From positions 1 through 64,000 of the forward strand of contig JAUCBJ010007299.1 in the NCBI GenBank assembly GCA_032718475.1: 64,000 nt of DNA, given 5' to 3'. Origin of the DNA: Nemertoderma westbladi (taxonomy: Eukaryota > Xenacoelomorpha > Nemertodermatida > Nemertodermatidae). The notes under the pieces were generated by a model. It had not been told where the DNA came from, did not search any database, and worked only from the letters and a program-made list of their open reading frames with translations. A program made the position numbers and the translations under genes. Shown in pieces: positions 19,722 through 29,264 of the stretch. Position 1 is the stretch's first letter; each line of letters begins with the position of its first letter.

Positions 19722-22700
19722 TGTACCAACCAAGGACGCGAAACTCTGAACGTTGCCGAGGAGATAGCGAAATTCGCAGCCAGACAGGGATTGCCGGTGC
19801 AACAACCACCGAAGTTTTCTGGTAGCTCAAAACACTGGCACACTTTCGTAGACTATATCGAATCTCAGATCGCCGTGTGCGCCTTTACATCACGGGAGAA
19901 GTTTAATTACCTGCTTCAAACGTTGTCAGGAGAACCTAAACGTTTGGCAGAGACCTTCGTTGGTGTACCGGACGCCTTCGAATTAGTGTACGATCGTTTA
20001 ACTTCGATATATGGAGGTACAGTCAGTATGGCCAGGTCAGTAATAGAGGAACTCTGTAAGGGAGGGGCTATCACTAAACCCGTCGACTTATTAAAACTGG
20101 CCGACGAGATAAAGAACGCTATCACTACTTTAAGATCCATTGGACAACTTGACTACGGGAATACCCCTACAGTCCTATTAAAGATCATAGGACGACTCCA
20201 CCATCGACTTCGTCGGGAGTGGAGAAAGATCGAATACCAGCGAGAAGAGCGGGGTGGATTCTTAAAACTAGAGGATGTGTACCTTTTGATATCCAGGGAA
20301 GCAGTTGTAGAAACTCGATCCAACTACACTGACCAGCACATCGTAGCAGAAGGGATCACCTTGCCATCCTCCAACCGACAAAAACCTCAGACAACATCCA
20401 CCAAGACGGCCACATACGCCACATCGACGGAAACCCGACAATTCTCGGACGGTAGTAGAGTATCTGCGCCCATTGGGACAAAACAGACGAGACAACAACT
20501 CAGTACCGACTTCAGCGGCTGCCAATACTGCGAGCATTTGGGCAAGCGGTATATCGGTCACAAGTTGAGAGGTTGTCGACAGTTTCGCGAGTTAAACTCG
20601 GAAGAACGACGGCTGCAGATACGGCCATTGGACTCTTGTTGGCGGTGTACGCGACACGGACACGTCCGTAAAGATTGCCCAAATACCGACACTTGTCCAT
20701 CCTGTGGACGCAACCACAACGGTCTGCTCCACACAGACAGCCACACACCGACAAAACGCTTCGCCAGGGAACACCCGGAAGCAGCAGCGAGATGTGATGC
20801 GGCCTACAGAAAACGAGAATCGAAAACGACTCCGACCTTCGTGACCCATATTGAGGATTGCTTCTCTGAACAACCCGGATCGTCGGACGAAGAGTCAGAA
20901 GACGACGACGTATATTCGGATGGAGATGAACAGCCATCGATCGCGCTTCTGACTACTGACCAACTGAAGGGATTCAGTGTAATTCCGATTAAGATTACTG
21001 GCACAAAGGGGAGTAAGAGAATCTACGCTATTCTAGATTCAGCCTCTTCTCACAGTTACGTGGATGAAAAGATAGCTGACGTCGTGACGGATCTCAGACA
21101 AGGTAAGCGCGTCAGTTATACCGTAAGTAGTATGCACGGACAGCGTGCAATACCAGTGACACGAGTCAAGTTAAACTTAGACTCTCTTCTTCCGAAATCG
21201 CAACACAGCGAGAGGGAGAGGTCTTTGTTACCCTTCAAGGATTTGACCTTTGCGGCCACCAAAGACTTTAGTAACTTACTAGGTCCGGTCCCAGAACAAT
21301 CCTTGAAGGACCGTAAGTATTTCAGACACCTTGGTGTACTCGAATGTCCTGTCAATTATAGATCGGTAGCCATGCTGATCGGGACAGACCAATTCAACCT
21401 ACACCAAGTGTGGGAAACCAGACCATCGGCAGTCGTAGCGGGAAACGCATACGCCTGTAGAACGCCGATAGTGTGGTATACTCGAGCGCCTGTGCGCACA
21501 CTAGACGTAAGTGACGAGGAAGACGATGTACAAAGTACATGTAGTTTATTAACTACAAATTCAATTCATTCCTTCTCACACGACGTGAACCATACTACAC
21601 TACAGTCGACAAAACGTGACAGACGTGTGACTAGTATGATAAGTCACAAGGAGCAGCTAATCCACCAGCGGAGTTTAGAACTTGGGGAGAAGACGAGTCA
21701 GCTAGAGATTCCATCGATGACAGATGATAACGCCGGAAGGCTTGCGAGTCTACCTACCCCAACGACATCAACAATGCACGTCGATATCGATGATGACGCG
21801 TTGAGAAATCATCAAATGGAACAAGCTGCACTGGACAAAGAATTAACGGAGAAGACTATCAGGTGGTTAGAACAAGATACAGCTGAACCTGGTAGCTATG
21901 AACCTTGTATGTCAGAACAGGAGAAACAATCTCTGAAGATCATGGAAGATACTATCCGCCAGACGGAGGACGGACATTATGAGGTAGGGATGTTATGGCG
22001 TAGCCAAAGTCCTAAACTCATAAATAACTACCCACTGGCTTTAAGACGTCTACACTCAATCCGACAGCGTCTATTAAAGGACGAGAAAGCCCATCTGCAG
22101 TACAACACTCAGATGGAGACATATTTGACCAAGGGATACGCTATCCGGATGACTAACCCAGAGATAGTGACTGACCAGACGTACTACTTGCCACATCACT
22201 ACGTGAGACACCCCGACAAACCAGACAAAGTACGTGTAGTCAATGACTGTGCGGCTCTGTTTGAGGGAATGTCCCTCAATAGCGAGTTGATGGATGGACC
22301 AAACATGAATAATTATCTTATGGGGGTGATTATGCGCTTCCGTCAGCGTCAAGTAGCTTTTACTTGTGACGTTGAAGCGATGTTTCACCAAGTGAGAGCG
22401 TTAGAGCGAGACAGAGACAGTTTGCGGTTCCTCTGGTACCTGGAAGGAGACTTAAGTCTACCACCGGCGACTTACCAAATGCAAGTTCGCGTTTTCGGTG
22501 CCAGGGACAGCCCAAACTGCACGATGTACGCCCTAAAACAAGCCGCTAGGGATCAGAAACACCTGTATGACCCAGAGATAATTAGGATTGTGGAGCGTGA
22601 CTTTTACGTTGACGACGGTTTACAGAGTTGCGACACAGTAGAACGTGCTACAACAGTAGCACATCAATTACGGGACTGCTTAGCGGGCGGAGGTTTTAAC

Positions 22701-25700
22701 CTCACCAAATTCGCCTCAAACAGTGCCGAATTAGTAGACTCATTCGGAACGACTGAGCGTGGAGGTGGTGACATAGACCTAGAGTTCGAACCACTACCGA
22801 CGACCAAGGTGTTGGGGCTCTTTTGGGACCCAAACACAGACAACTTTCGAGTGAAAGTGAGACTGGACAGTCAAGAAAACACACTGACAAAGAGATCATG
22901 CTTGTCAAAATTGAGCCGATTGTTCGATCCGTTAGGATTCATCAGTCCAGTAATACTGCAAGCCCGCATTTATATGCGCAGTATTTGGAAGGATGGACTG
23001 ACATGGGACGAGCCGATCTCATCAGACCAAGTGGACTTATGGAAGACCTGGGAGGCGGAATTATCTTCGCTAGAGGATTATTCCATACCCAGAGTTTACT
23101 TTCCATTACAAACAACATTCCCTGACAACTTGGAATTACACTGTTTTTCTGACGCCAGTGACAACGGTTTTGGTGTGGCAGCGTACTTGCGCAGACAAGT
23201 AGACTCAGAAGAATTCGACGTTTCGCTCATTACTTCTAAGGCAAAAACAATGCCTACTAAGTATATGACGACACCACGAGCTGAGCTACAAGCCGCAACA
23301 CTGTCAACCACCATCGTGAACCTCATACAGACAGAACTACAGTCAAGTTTACAGATATTTTATTGGACTGACGCGACGTTGGTTTTATTTTACATAAACA
23401 ACGACACACTTGAATTCAAGACATTCGTAGCTAACCGTCGCGCAGAAATTCTAGACCGTTCAATAAAAGAGGATTGGCGACATTGTCCCGGACCACAAAA
23501 CCCAGCTGATATTGCGTCGCGAGGAATGATGCCTGAGGAATTCTGTAAACCGGAAAACAAAGAATTTTGGCAACACGGACCCCAATTCTTGCAGAAATCG
23601 ACGCAAGATTGGCCACCGTTATACGACAACAAGTCTAACACTATCCCTAAGGACGCCGAAATCAAGAAACCAAAAAAGGGGAAGGCAAAGAAAAAGACGA
23701 CGGCGGCAAAACTCAAGAAAAAACCGAAGGCGAAATGGAAAGATATAACTTCAAAGGTCAAGAGAGGAAGACTTGCGAGCCTTTCTACACCAGACATATC
23801 GCCAGACGGTCAACCAGACACGTTACTAGACGGTCAACCGGACGTTTTGCCAGACATGTCACAAAATGTTCTACCAGACACTAGTAACACATTGACAAAT
23901 AGTAAAGCCGCAGTTTCCCTATTGGAGCGGCCTTCTATTGACAAACAACCAGATACGTTACCAGACGTATCGCCAGACACATTACTAGACAGTCGACTAG
24001 ACATTTTGTCAGAAACATCACAAAATGTTCTACCGGACATTAGTAATGTATCGACTAACAGTAAAGCCGCAGTTTCCCTATTGGAGCGGCCTTGTATTGA
24101 CAAACTACCAATTTTGACACACTTGAGCAACCATAAGCACGGTGAAACCTCATGTATTACAGATGTGGGTAGTACCTACGCTAATGTAAATACAGGTGTT
24201 ACTTTGCGCTCAAGAGACATACCGAACTTGCAACCTATGGTGAAACCTGGGATTAATGTCGGCAGAAAAATAAGTTTACCGAAACCCAGTGACCCCATAG
24301 AGTTCAAACCACCATTAACGATCGACTTACAAAGTACTGACAATCAAGGTAAGAAGACGAAGAAGGACAAATTACTTGTAGACCCGGACGGATCAACAGT
24401 CAACAAGGGAATACTTACCGGCGGACCCGTGGGCCCTTCTAGTAAATCAAAACCTTCCAAAATCTCTATTGACTTACCTGATGACGTCACAAATACTCAC
24501 GTAGATCATATTGTAAACCTAACAGATTCTTGGACAAACTCTTGCCGAAAATTAGCGTGGATTGTACGTTTTGTACAATACGTTAAAGGCAAACGCGACT
24601 TTACACGTCGACTTACATTGGCTGAGATTGACAGGTGTGAGATTAAATTAGTTCGCCATTACCAACTGCGATATTTCGCGCGCGAATTCACATCTATAAA
24701 TCAAGGTCAACCAATCAAGTCGTCACCAATACTGAGTTGGAGTCCGATTATTTATAATGGCTTAATTTGTCATAAATCTCGGCTTCAAAACATTGACTTC
24801 AACACAAACTTTAGATACCCAATAATAATACCGCAACATCACGAACTACAACGTGCAATGATACTGGACGCACATTTACATCTGAAACACGCTGGAAGAC
24901 ACCACTGTCTTTCCTACTTACGTACAAGATTTGTATTGATTAGACCTAGTAAAGCATTAAGTTCAGTGACACGTACGTGTATTATTTGTAAAAAGGTACA
25001 CTCTAGAATAGGTACCCAAGAAATGAGTGAACTTCCACAAGCACGACTTCAAGCATTCAGACCACCTTTTACAGAGACTGGAATTGATTGCTTTGGTCCT
25101 ATACATACGAAACGTGGACGTATACTAGTAAAACGCTGGGGACTGATTTTCACATGTATGTCCAGTAGGGCAGTTCATATTGAACGTGTGATGGATCTTT
25201 CCACCAACGCGTTTATACTAGCACTGCGGCGATTTATCGCTAGACGCGGACTAGTGAAATGCTTGTACTCAGACCAAGGGACAAACTTTGTTGGTGCTCG
25301 GAATGAGATTGCTAGAGCCTTTAAGAAATTAGATCATGATCAAATCTCGAACGAACTACAACCTCACAAGATTGTTTGGAAGTTTAATCCTCCAGATAGT
25401 CCTTGGAGAGGCGGAGTCTGGGAGAGACTGATTAGATCTATAAAGACAGCCATGGCAAAGGTCATTCCAGTAAACCACATATTGACAGACGACCAACTGA
25501 CAACATTGTTTGTTGAAATCGAGGCAATACTAAATACTAGACCAATAGTATTAGTACCCGATGACAAACAATCTCAGTTTGCTTTGACACCGGCACACCT
25601 GCTAATGCAGGCACCGACCACATTGACGCCGATTTCTATTCCAATAGAAAGCGATAGCTACGGTAGAAAAGCGTGGAAAATCACGCAACTACTGGCTAAC

Positions 25701-26009
25701 AAATTCTGGGAAATATGGCAAAACCATTATTTGCCCTCTATTTCTGCCAGAACAACTTGGTATAATAACACCCGCGCATTGAAGCCGGGAGATCACGTGC
25801 TATTAGCGGAAGTGAATCTAAAAAGACGCTTCTGGATAACAGGTGTAATTTTAGCCACACATCCATCTATGGATGGAGTGACAAGAACTGTGACGGTACG
25901 GACAATTGACGGTCGTACAGTAGACAGACCGACTCAACGTCTCGTACTTCTTGAAGAGACTCGTAACGAGTCTGGAGACTACAAATCTCCACCTAATACT
26001 AGTAAATAA
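19722..26009 (+). CDS. pol: Pol polyprotein of BEL-1: DUF1759, zinc knuckles, protease, RT, RNase H, integrase
   Basis: Over 2070 codons are open; no ATG is near the start. Residues are counted from 19791. DUF1759 core about 5-170; zinc-knuckle cluster 243-310 (CQYC, CWRCTRHGHVRKDC, CPSC); DUF1758-type aspartic protease near 411 (LDSASS, Ser-Ala in place of the usual Ser-Gly); reverse transcriptase about 780-1000 with FTCDVEA and FYVDDG (about 938); Pao-family A17 region with LGLFWDP and SRLFDPLGF; RNase H about 1115-1250 (FSDASDNG, PRAELQ, YWTDA, PADIASRG); a long Lys- and Pro/Asp-rich linker; integrase with HH-CC zinc module (about 1690-1730) and D, D, E at about 1764, 1826 and 1876 (GIDCFGP, YSDQGTNF, WERLIRS); C-terminal DUF5641. 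All catalytic motifs are present. Expression is doubtful given the upstream breaks. Confidence 0.95.
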   Translation, partial: CTNQGRETLNVAEEIAKFAARQGLPVQQPPKFSGSSKHWHTFVDYIESQIAVCAFTSREKFNYLLQTLSGEPKRLAETFVGVPDAFELVYDRLTSIYGGTVSMARSVIEELCKGGAITKPVDLLKLADEIKNAITTLRSIGQLDYGNTPTVLLKIIGRLHHRLRREWRKIEYQREERGGFLKLEDVYLLISREAVVETRSNYTDQHIVAEGITLPSSNRQKPQTTSTKTATYATSTETRQFSDGSRVSAPIGTKQTRQQLSTDFSGCQYCEHLGKRYIGHKLRGCRQFRELNSEERRLQIRPLDSCWRCTRHGHVRKDCPNTDTCPSCGRNHNGLLHTDSHTPTKRFAREHPEAAARCDAAYRKRESKTTPTFVTHIEDCFSEQPGSSDEESEDDDVYSDGDEQPSIALLTTDQLKGFSVIPIKITGTKGSKRIYAILDSASSHSYVDEKIADVVTDLRQGKRVSYTVSSMHGQRAIPVTRVKLNLDSLLPKSQHSERERSLLPFKDLTFAATKDFSNLLGPVPEQSLKDRKYFRHLGVLECPVNYRSVAMLIGTDQFNLHQVWETRPSAVVAGNAYACRTPIVWYTRAPVRTLDVSDEEDDVQSTCSLLTTNSIHSFSHDVNHTTLQSTKRDRRVTSMISHKEQLIHQRSLELGEKTSQLEIPSMTDDNAGRLASLPTPTTSTMHVDIDDDALRNHQMEQAALDKELTEKTIRWLEQDTAEPGSYEPCMSEQEKQSLKIMEDTIRQTEDGHYEVGMLWRSQSPKLINNYPLALRRLHSIRQRLLKDEKAHLQYNTQMETYLTKGYAIRMTNPEIVTDQTYYLPHHYVRHPDKPDKVRVVNDCAALFEGMSLNSELMDGPNMNNYLMGVIMRFRQRQVAFTCDVEAMFHQVRALERDRDSLRFLWYLEGDLSLPPATYQMQVRVFGARDSPNCTMYALKQAARDQKHLYDPEIIRIVERDFYVDDGLQSCDTVERATTVAHQLRDCLAGGGFNLTKFASNSAELVDSFGTTERGGGDIDLEFEPLPTTKVLGLFWDPNTDNFRVKVRLDSQENTLTKRSCLSKLSRLFDPLGFISPVILQARIYMRSIWKDGLTWDEPISSDQVDLWKTWEAELSSLEDYSIPRVYFPLQTTFPDNLELHCFSDASDNGFGVAAYLRRQVDSEEFDVSLITSKAKTMPTKYMTTPRAELQAATLSTTIVNLIQTELQSSLQIFYWTDATLVLFYINNDTLEFKTFVANRRAEILDRSIKEDWRHCPGPQNPADIASRGMMPEEFCKPENKEFWQHGPQFLQKSTQDWPPLYDNKSNTIPKDAEIKKPKKGKAKKKTTAAKLKKKPKAKWKDITSKVKRGRLASLSTPDISPDGQPDTLLDGQPDVLPDMSQNVLPDTSNTLTNSKAAVSLLERPSIDKQPDTLPDVSPDTLLDSRLDILSETSQNVLPDISNVSTNSKAAVSLLERPCIDKLPILTHLSNHKHGETSCITDVGSTYANVNTGVTLRSRDIPNLQPMVKPGINVGRKISLPKPSDPIEFKPPLTIDLQSTDNQGKKTKKDKLLVDPDGSTVNKGILTGGPVGPSSKSKPSKISIDLPDDVTNTHVDHIVNLTDSWTNSCRKLAWIVRFVQYVKGKRDFTRRLTLAEIDRCEIKLVRHYQLRYFAREFTSINQGQPIKSSPILSWSPIIYNGLICHKSRLQNIDFNTNFRYPIIIPQHHELQRAMILDAHLHLKHAGRHHCLSYLRTRFVLIRPSKALSSVTRTCIICKKVHSRIGTQEMSELPQARLQAFRPPFTETGIDCFGPIHTKRGRILVKRWGLIFTCMSSRAVHIERVMDLSTNAFILALRRFIARRGLVKCLYSDQGTNFVGARNEIARAFKKLDHDQISNELQPHKIVWKFNPPDSPWRGGVWERLIRSIKTAMAKVIPVNHILTDDQLTTLFVEIEAILNTRPIVLVPDDKQSQFALTPAHLLMQAPTTLTPISIPIESDSYGRKAWKITQLLANKFWEIWQNHYLPSISARTTWYNNTRALKPGDHVLLAEVNLKRRFWITGVILATHPSMDGVTRTVTVRTIDGRTVDRPTQRLVLLEETRNESGDYKSPPNTSK
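23800..24112 (+). repeat. 159-bp duplication in the RNase H-integrase linker of pol
   Basis: Two 53-residue units share NSKAAVSLLERP (23901 and 24060) and are preceded by PD/LD-rich runs (GQPDTLLDGQPDVLPD-like). The linker follows a lysine-rich stretch (KKPKKGKAKKK). It is probably a disordered, fast-changing region that tolerates frame-keeping repeats. Confidence 0.8.
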
Positions 26010-26669
26010 TTAGGAGTTTACAAATAGATTTCCACGTACCTGTACACCGTAGTAAGGACAGCGGTAGAATTCCATTGTCTTTATATGTGAACATTGAGGG
26101 TGGTACCCTTATGTGTCACATAGGAGCGGGATTTGTAGGTATAAGAAATGGAATTCTACTTGGAACTCACAATATTGAGACATTTTCGAAATTTTAGACA
26201 ATCCATTTGGATTTGAAAAATTTTTAAAATTTTCTCCAGTGAATAGATTTCAGGGTACTGTCGGGTGGAACTTAAAATTAGAGAAACAAGAGAGGAAGAC
26301 TTGCGAGCCTTTCTTAAAATTTTAATTAAATTTTACACGGTCTTGTTTCAATAAGTTACGTCAAAATAGACTCCCCTATATTTATTACTAATTCTTGACT
26401 GCTTATTTTCTGATAATAGTTTGGGATCAAAAAGTGAGTATTTTAGACTCACAGCCAGTTTAGCCCAAAATTCGTTTTTATTTCGGCAAAAAATTTTAGA
26501 TAAGAAGCAGCGTGTCATTAAAGAAACCCTAGATCTTAGGCTATGGGTAGGAGGTTAGAGCGTTGTCGAGCCCAAAGGGCAGACGAAACTCTCACGTCTC
26601 CTCACAACTAACTACAAACTCTGTTGTATTCCCTCTAGTAGTAATGATTATGTAACTACACCTCTAATT
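26010..26669 (+). other. Spacer between pol and ORF3 of BEL-1
   Basis: AT-rich spacer of 660 bp without a long frame. It holds one copy of the 17-nt motif (26294-26310) and a near-exact inverted pair of GGAATTCTA at 26065-26160. Splice signals for a subgenomic mRNA could lie here but I cannot fix them. Confidence 0.6.
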
Positions 26670-28372
26670 ATGGAGAAGGAGATACAAGGAGAGCCGAGAT
26701 GGGGATATGATATCCAAGAGGAGGCAGCAGCGCCATTCGAAAGATTTGGAGCCAAGGACTACACTATATTTGGTATAAAGGAATTATCAGAAAGTACAGC
26801 GAAGCTCGCAAAGACAGTAATGCCTTTACTCGAGCAGGATTTAGTATATTTCGAGACGTGTATCTTTGCTGTGCAGGATCTCTTATCGAAAGACCATCTA
26901 TGTTTACATTGTTACCCTATGAAGGAGAACGTATCGTGGAGATTACGGAAGAATCACGGCAGACGCGCGCGCCTATCGGTCACCTTGGTGATGATTTCGA
27001 AGTAACTACTACGATCGCCGACGATCCTTTAGAGGAACTTCTTGAGATAGAAAGGAACCTCCCGAAGAAATCTCAGACGGAGATTCGACAACTTGAAGCA
27101 ACAGATGCTATAGTTTGTATACAACCTTCAGAAACCTACCAACCCATAGACCCAGATGATTACGATTATAGTGTGGGAGGAAGCGCTCGACCGATTGGAG
27201 ATCTTATATACGAACAAGTGTGGTACCCTGCCAATACGATGTGTAGTAAATGTGGCGTCGCTGGACATCATATGACAAAGTGCAGTGGAAAGCACATTAC
27301 TACGACTCAGCTAATCTGTGGATGGTGTGGGGATCAAGGGTCTCATACCTTTTATACTTGCTGGAGATTTATGGCTCAATGTACTTATTGCAATATAAAA
27401 GGACATCGAGCATCTGAATGCCAACTAAGAGACATACCTTATGAACACGAATCTGTAAAACTCGTGAGGAAGTTATTTGATGAGTGGGAAGATTTAGCCG
27501 ACGAACATGTATCAGCACAAAGAAGACGGTTTCCGATGAGAGCGCATCTCGGATTTTGGGCGGTAAATCCTCAAACGATGATGTCGGAAGGATATATCTC
27601 CGCTATGCCCCAATATGACGAACTTATCGAGGTAGTCGATATTTTGCCCCACGACAGTGGATTCCGAGTGGTGCGCGAGTATCTACTACAGATTCACCCG
27701 GATAACAAAAACACGTGGAATTTTCAGAAAGTCGTTAACCGCATTACGTATGGTGAATTCGATCGTTTCCGAACTGAAAAGCGGAATAAAGGAGCTTGGT
27801 TAACCGTCGCATGGGCGTACCGAGCCGCGTTTTACCATAAACGTATACGAGCGAGCGTATTCGAGGAAGAGGAGGTCCTAGAGGCGACAAATATACCAGC
27901 CACTCCGGTTGCGCCGTCTGCACGTCACCCTCGGGAGGACGGACAGGGTAGGATCATACGGGTCCAGAAAGTGGGCCAACAATTAAAGAAAATTATTAAT
28001 GTAGAAGAACGCAAGGGAGTTGAGCCGACCATTCGAGTTACTCGGGATACGGTATCGCTTCCAAGAGAACCAGTAGGAGGATCGGGACATACACCAGCTG
28101 ATCAACAGGGGGCGCAAGCTACTCTTGGGTCTGCGTCGTCCGCCTTTCGCGCGTTCCCAGACGTTCTACCAACTGTAGTGACAACTGATCGGTCACGAGG
28201 AATCGGTCGAGGTTTTGGGATGCCAAATAGACGAATTTGCGAGGAAATAGTCGCACCGTCTCTCAACGTCCAAACGAAACCAGTGACTCGCCCCACGAGT
28301 CCCATATCGCGAGCAAAGTCACCTGTGCGCAGTTTTCGAGGACGCGGCAGGGCTCGATCAACTAAGCGATAA
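26670..28372 (+). CDS. ORF3 of BEL-1: accessory protein with three CCHC zinc knuckles
   Basis: Two overlapping frames: 26670-27005 (111 codons, ATG start, MEKEIQGEPRWGYD) and 26858-28372 (504 codons, first ATG near 26900). They may form one protein broken by a frame change near 26890, or the second may be reached by splicing (a CTGTGCAG lies just before 26878). The long frame has three zinc knuckles in a row: CSKCGVAGHHMTKC, CGWCGDQGSHTFYTC (spacing altered in the second) and CTYCNIKGHRASEC. A middle region with WNFQKVVNR follows, and the C-terminus is rich in Arg/Ser/Pro. No signal peptide or membrane segment is visible, so it is not an envelope gene although it sits where env would be. Likely role: nucleic-acid binding. 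I know no named family for it. Confidence 0.75.
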
Positions 28373-29264
28373 AAGGGAGGGCAAGGGTGGACGGAAGACT
28401 CGTGAGCCTTTCTTGTGAATTTGTGATTTATTTGAATTTATATTTATATTTGTGTTTATTCCGAACTTAAGCAATTTGTATTGTTCCGAATTTATGAAAT
28501 TTAGAAAGTTTATATTTAGAAGGAACTTATATTTGAAAGATTTATGTTTCATATTTGAGATGCAAAGGAGTTTATATTATTCTAAACTTATGCAGTTTAT
28601 ATTTATATTTAGTAAAGATTTATATTTAGTAAGAATTTACATTTTATATTTGTGATTATTCCGAACTTATGCAATTTATATTGTTCCGAATATTATGCAA
28701 TTTACATTTCATAGGCAGTATTTACAGTGAAACAGAAAGTAAGAGTAGATGGAAGACTCGTGGGCCTTTCTTATAGTTTTATTTGTAAAGTGTTATATTT
28801 TGTATTTAGAAAGTATTATAGTCAGAAAATTTTGTGCTTAGAAAGACTCATATTTGTAATTATTCCAAACTTATGCAATCTACATTTAGGTACGAAAGTA
28901 TTTGTAATTACTTGAATTTATGCAATATTTGAGATGCAATAGTAGATGGAAGACTCGCGAGCCTTTCTTATTGTTTTCATTTATTTGTATTTGTAATTGT
29001 TTGAATTTATGCAATATTGAGATGCAATAGATTTATATTGGTGAATTTAATTTAGATTTATATTGTACTTACTTAGTAAAGCCTTAAATACGTAAAGTTT
29101 GAATTTGTAATTATTTTTGTATCGAATCATTACGTAGAAAGGAAGTATTATTTGAAATTTAATTTGTAAATATGTAAGTACGCCCTAAGTGTTCTATAGT
29201 TTGATTGATTATTGGTGAAAACCGTATATTTTATGCACGATAATATCCTGTTTTCATGGAGCGG
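28373..29264 (+). other. 3' noncoding region of BEL-1 with repeated motif and polypurine tract
   Basis: AT-rich region (many TTATATTTA runs) that contains three copies of GGAAGACTCGYGRGCCTTTCTT at 28393, 28751 and 28948, each with related flanks, so part of the region arose by repeated duplication. It ends CATGGAGCGG next to the LTR, the likely polypurine primer. Confidence 0.75.

Noticed and set aside
26670-28372. Envelope glycoprotein in the env position
   Set aside because: No signal peptide, transmembrane segment or cleavage site; zinc knuckles indicate a nucleic-acid-binding protein.
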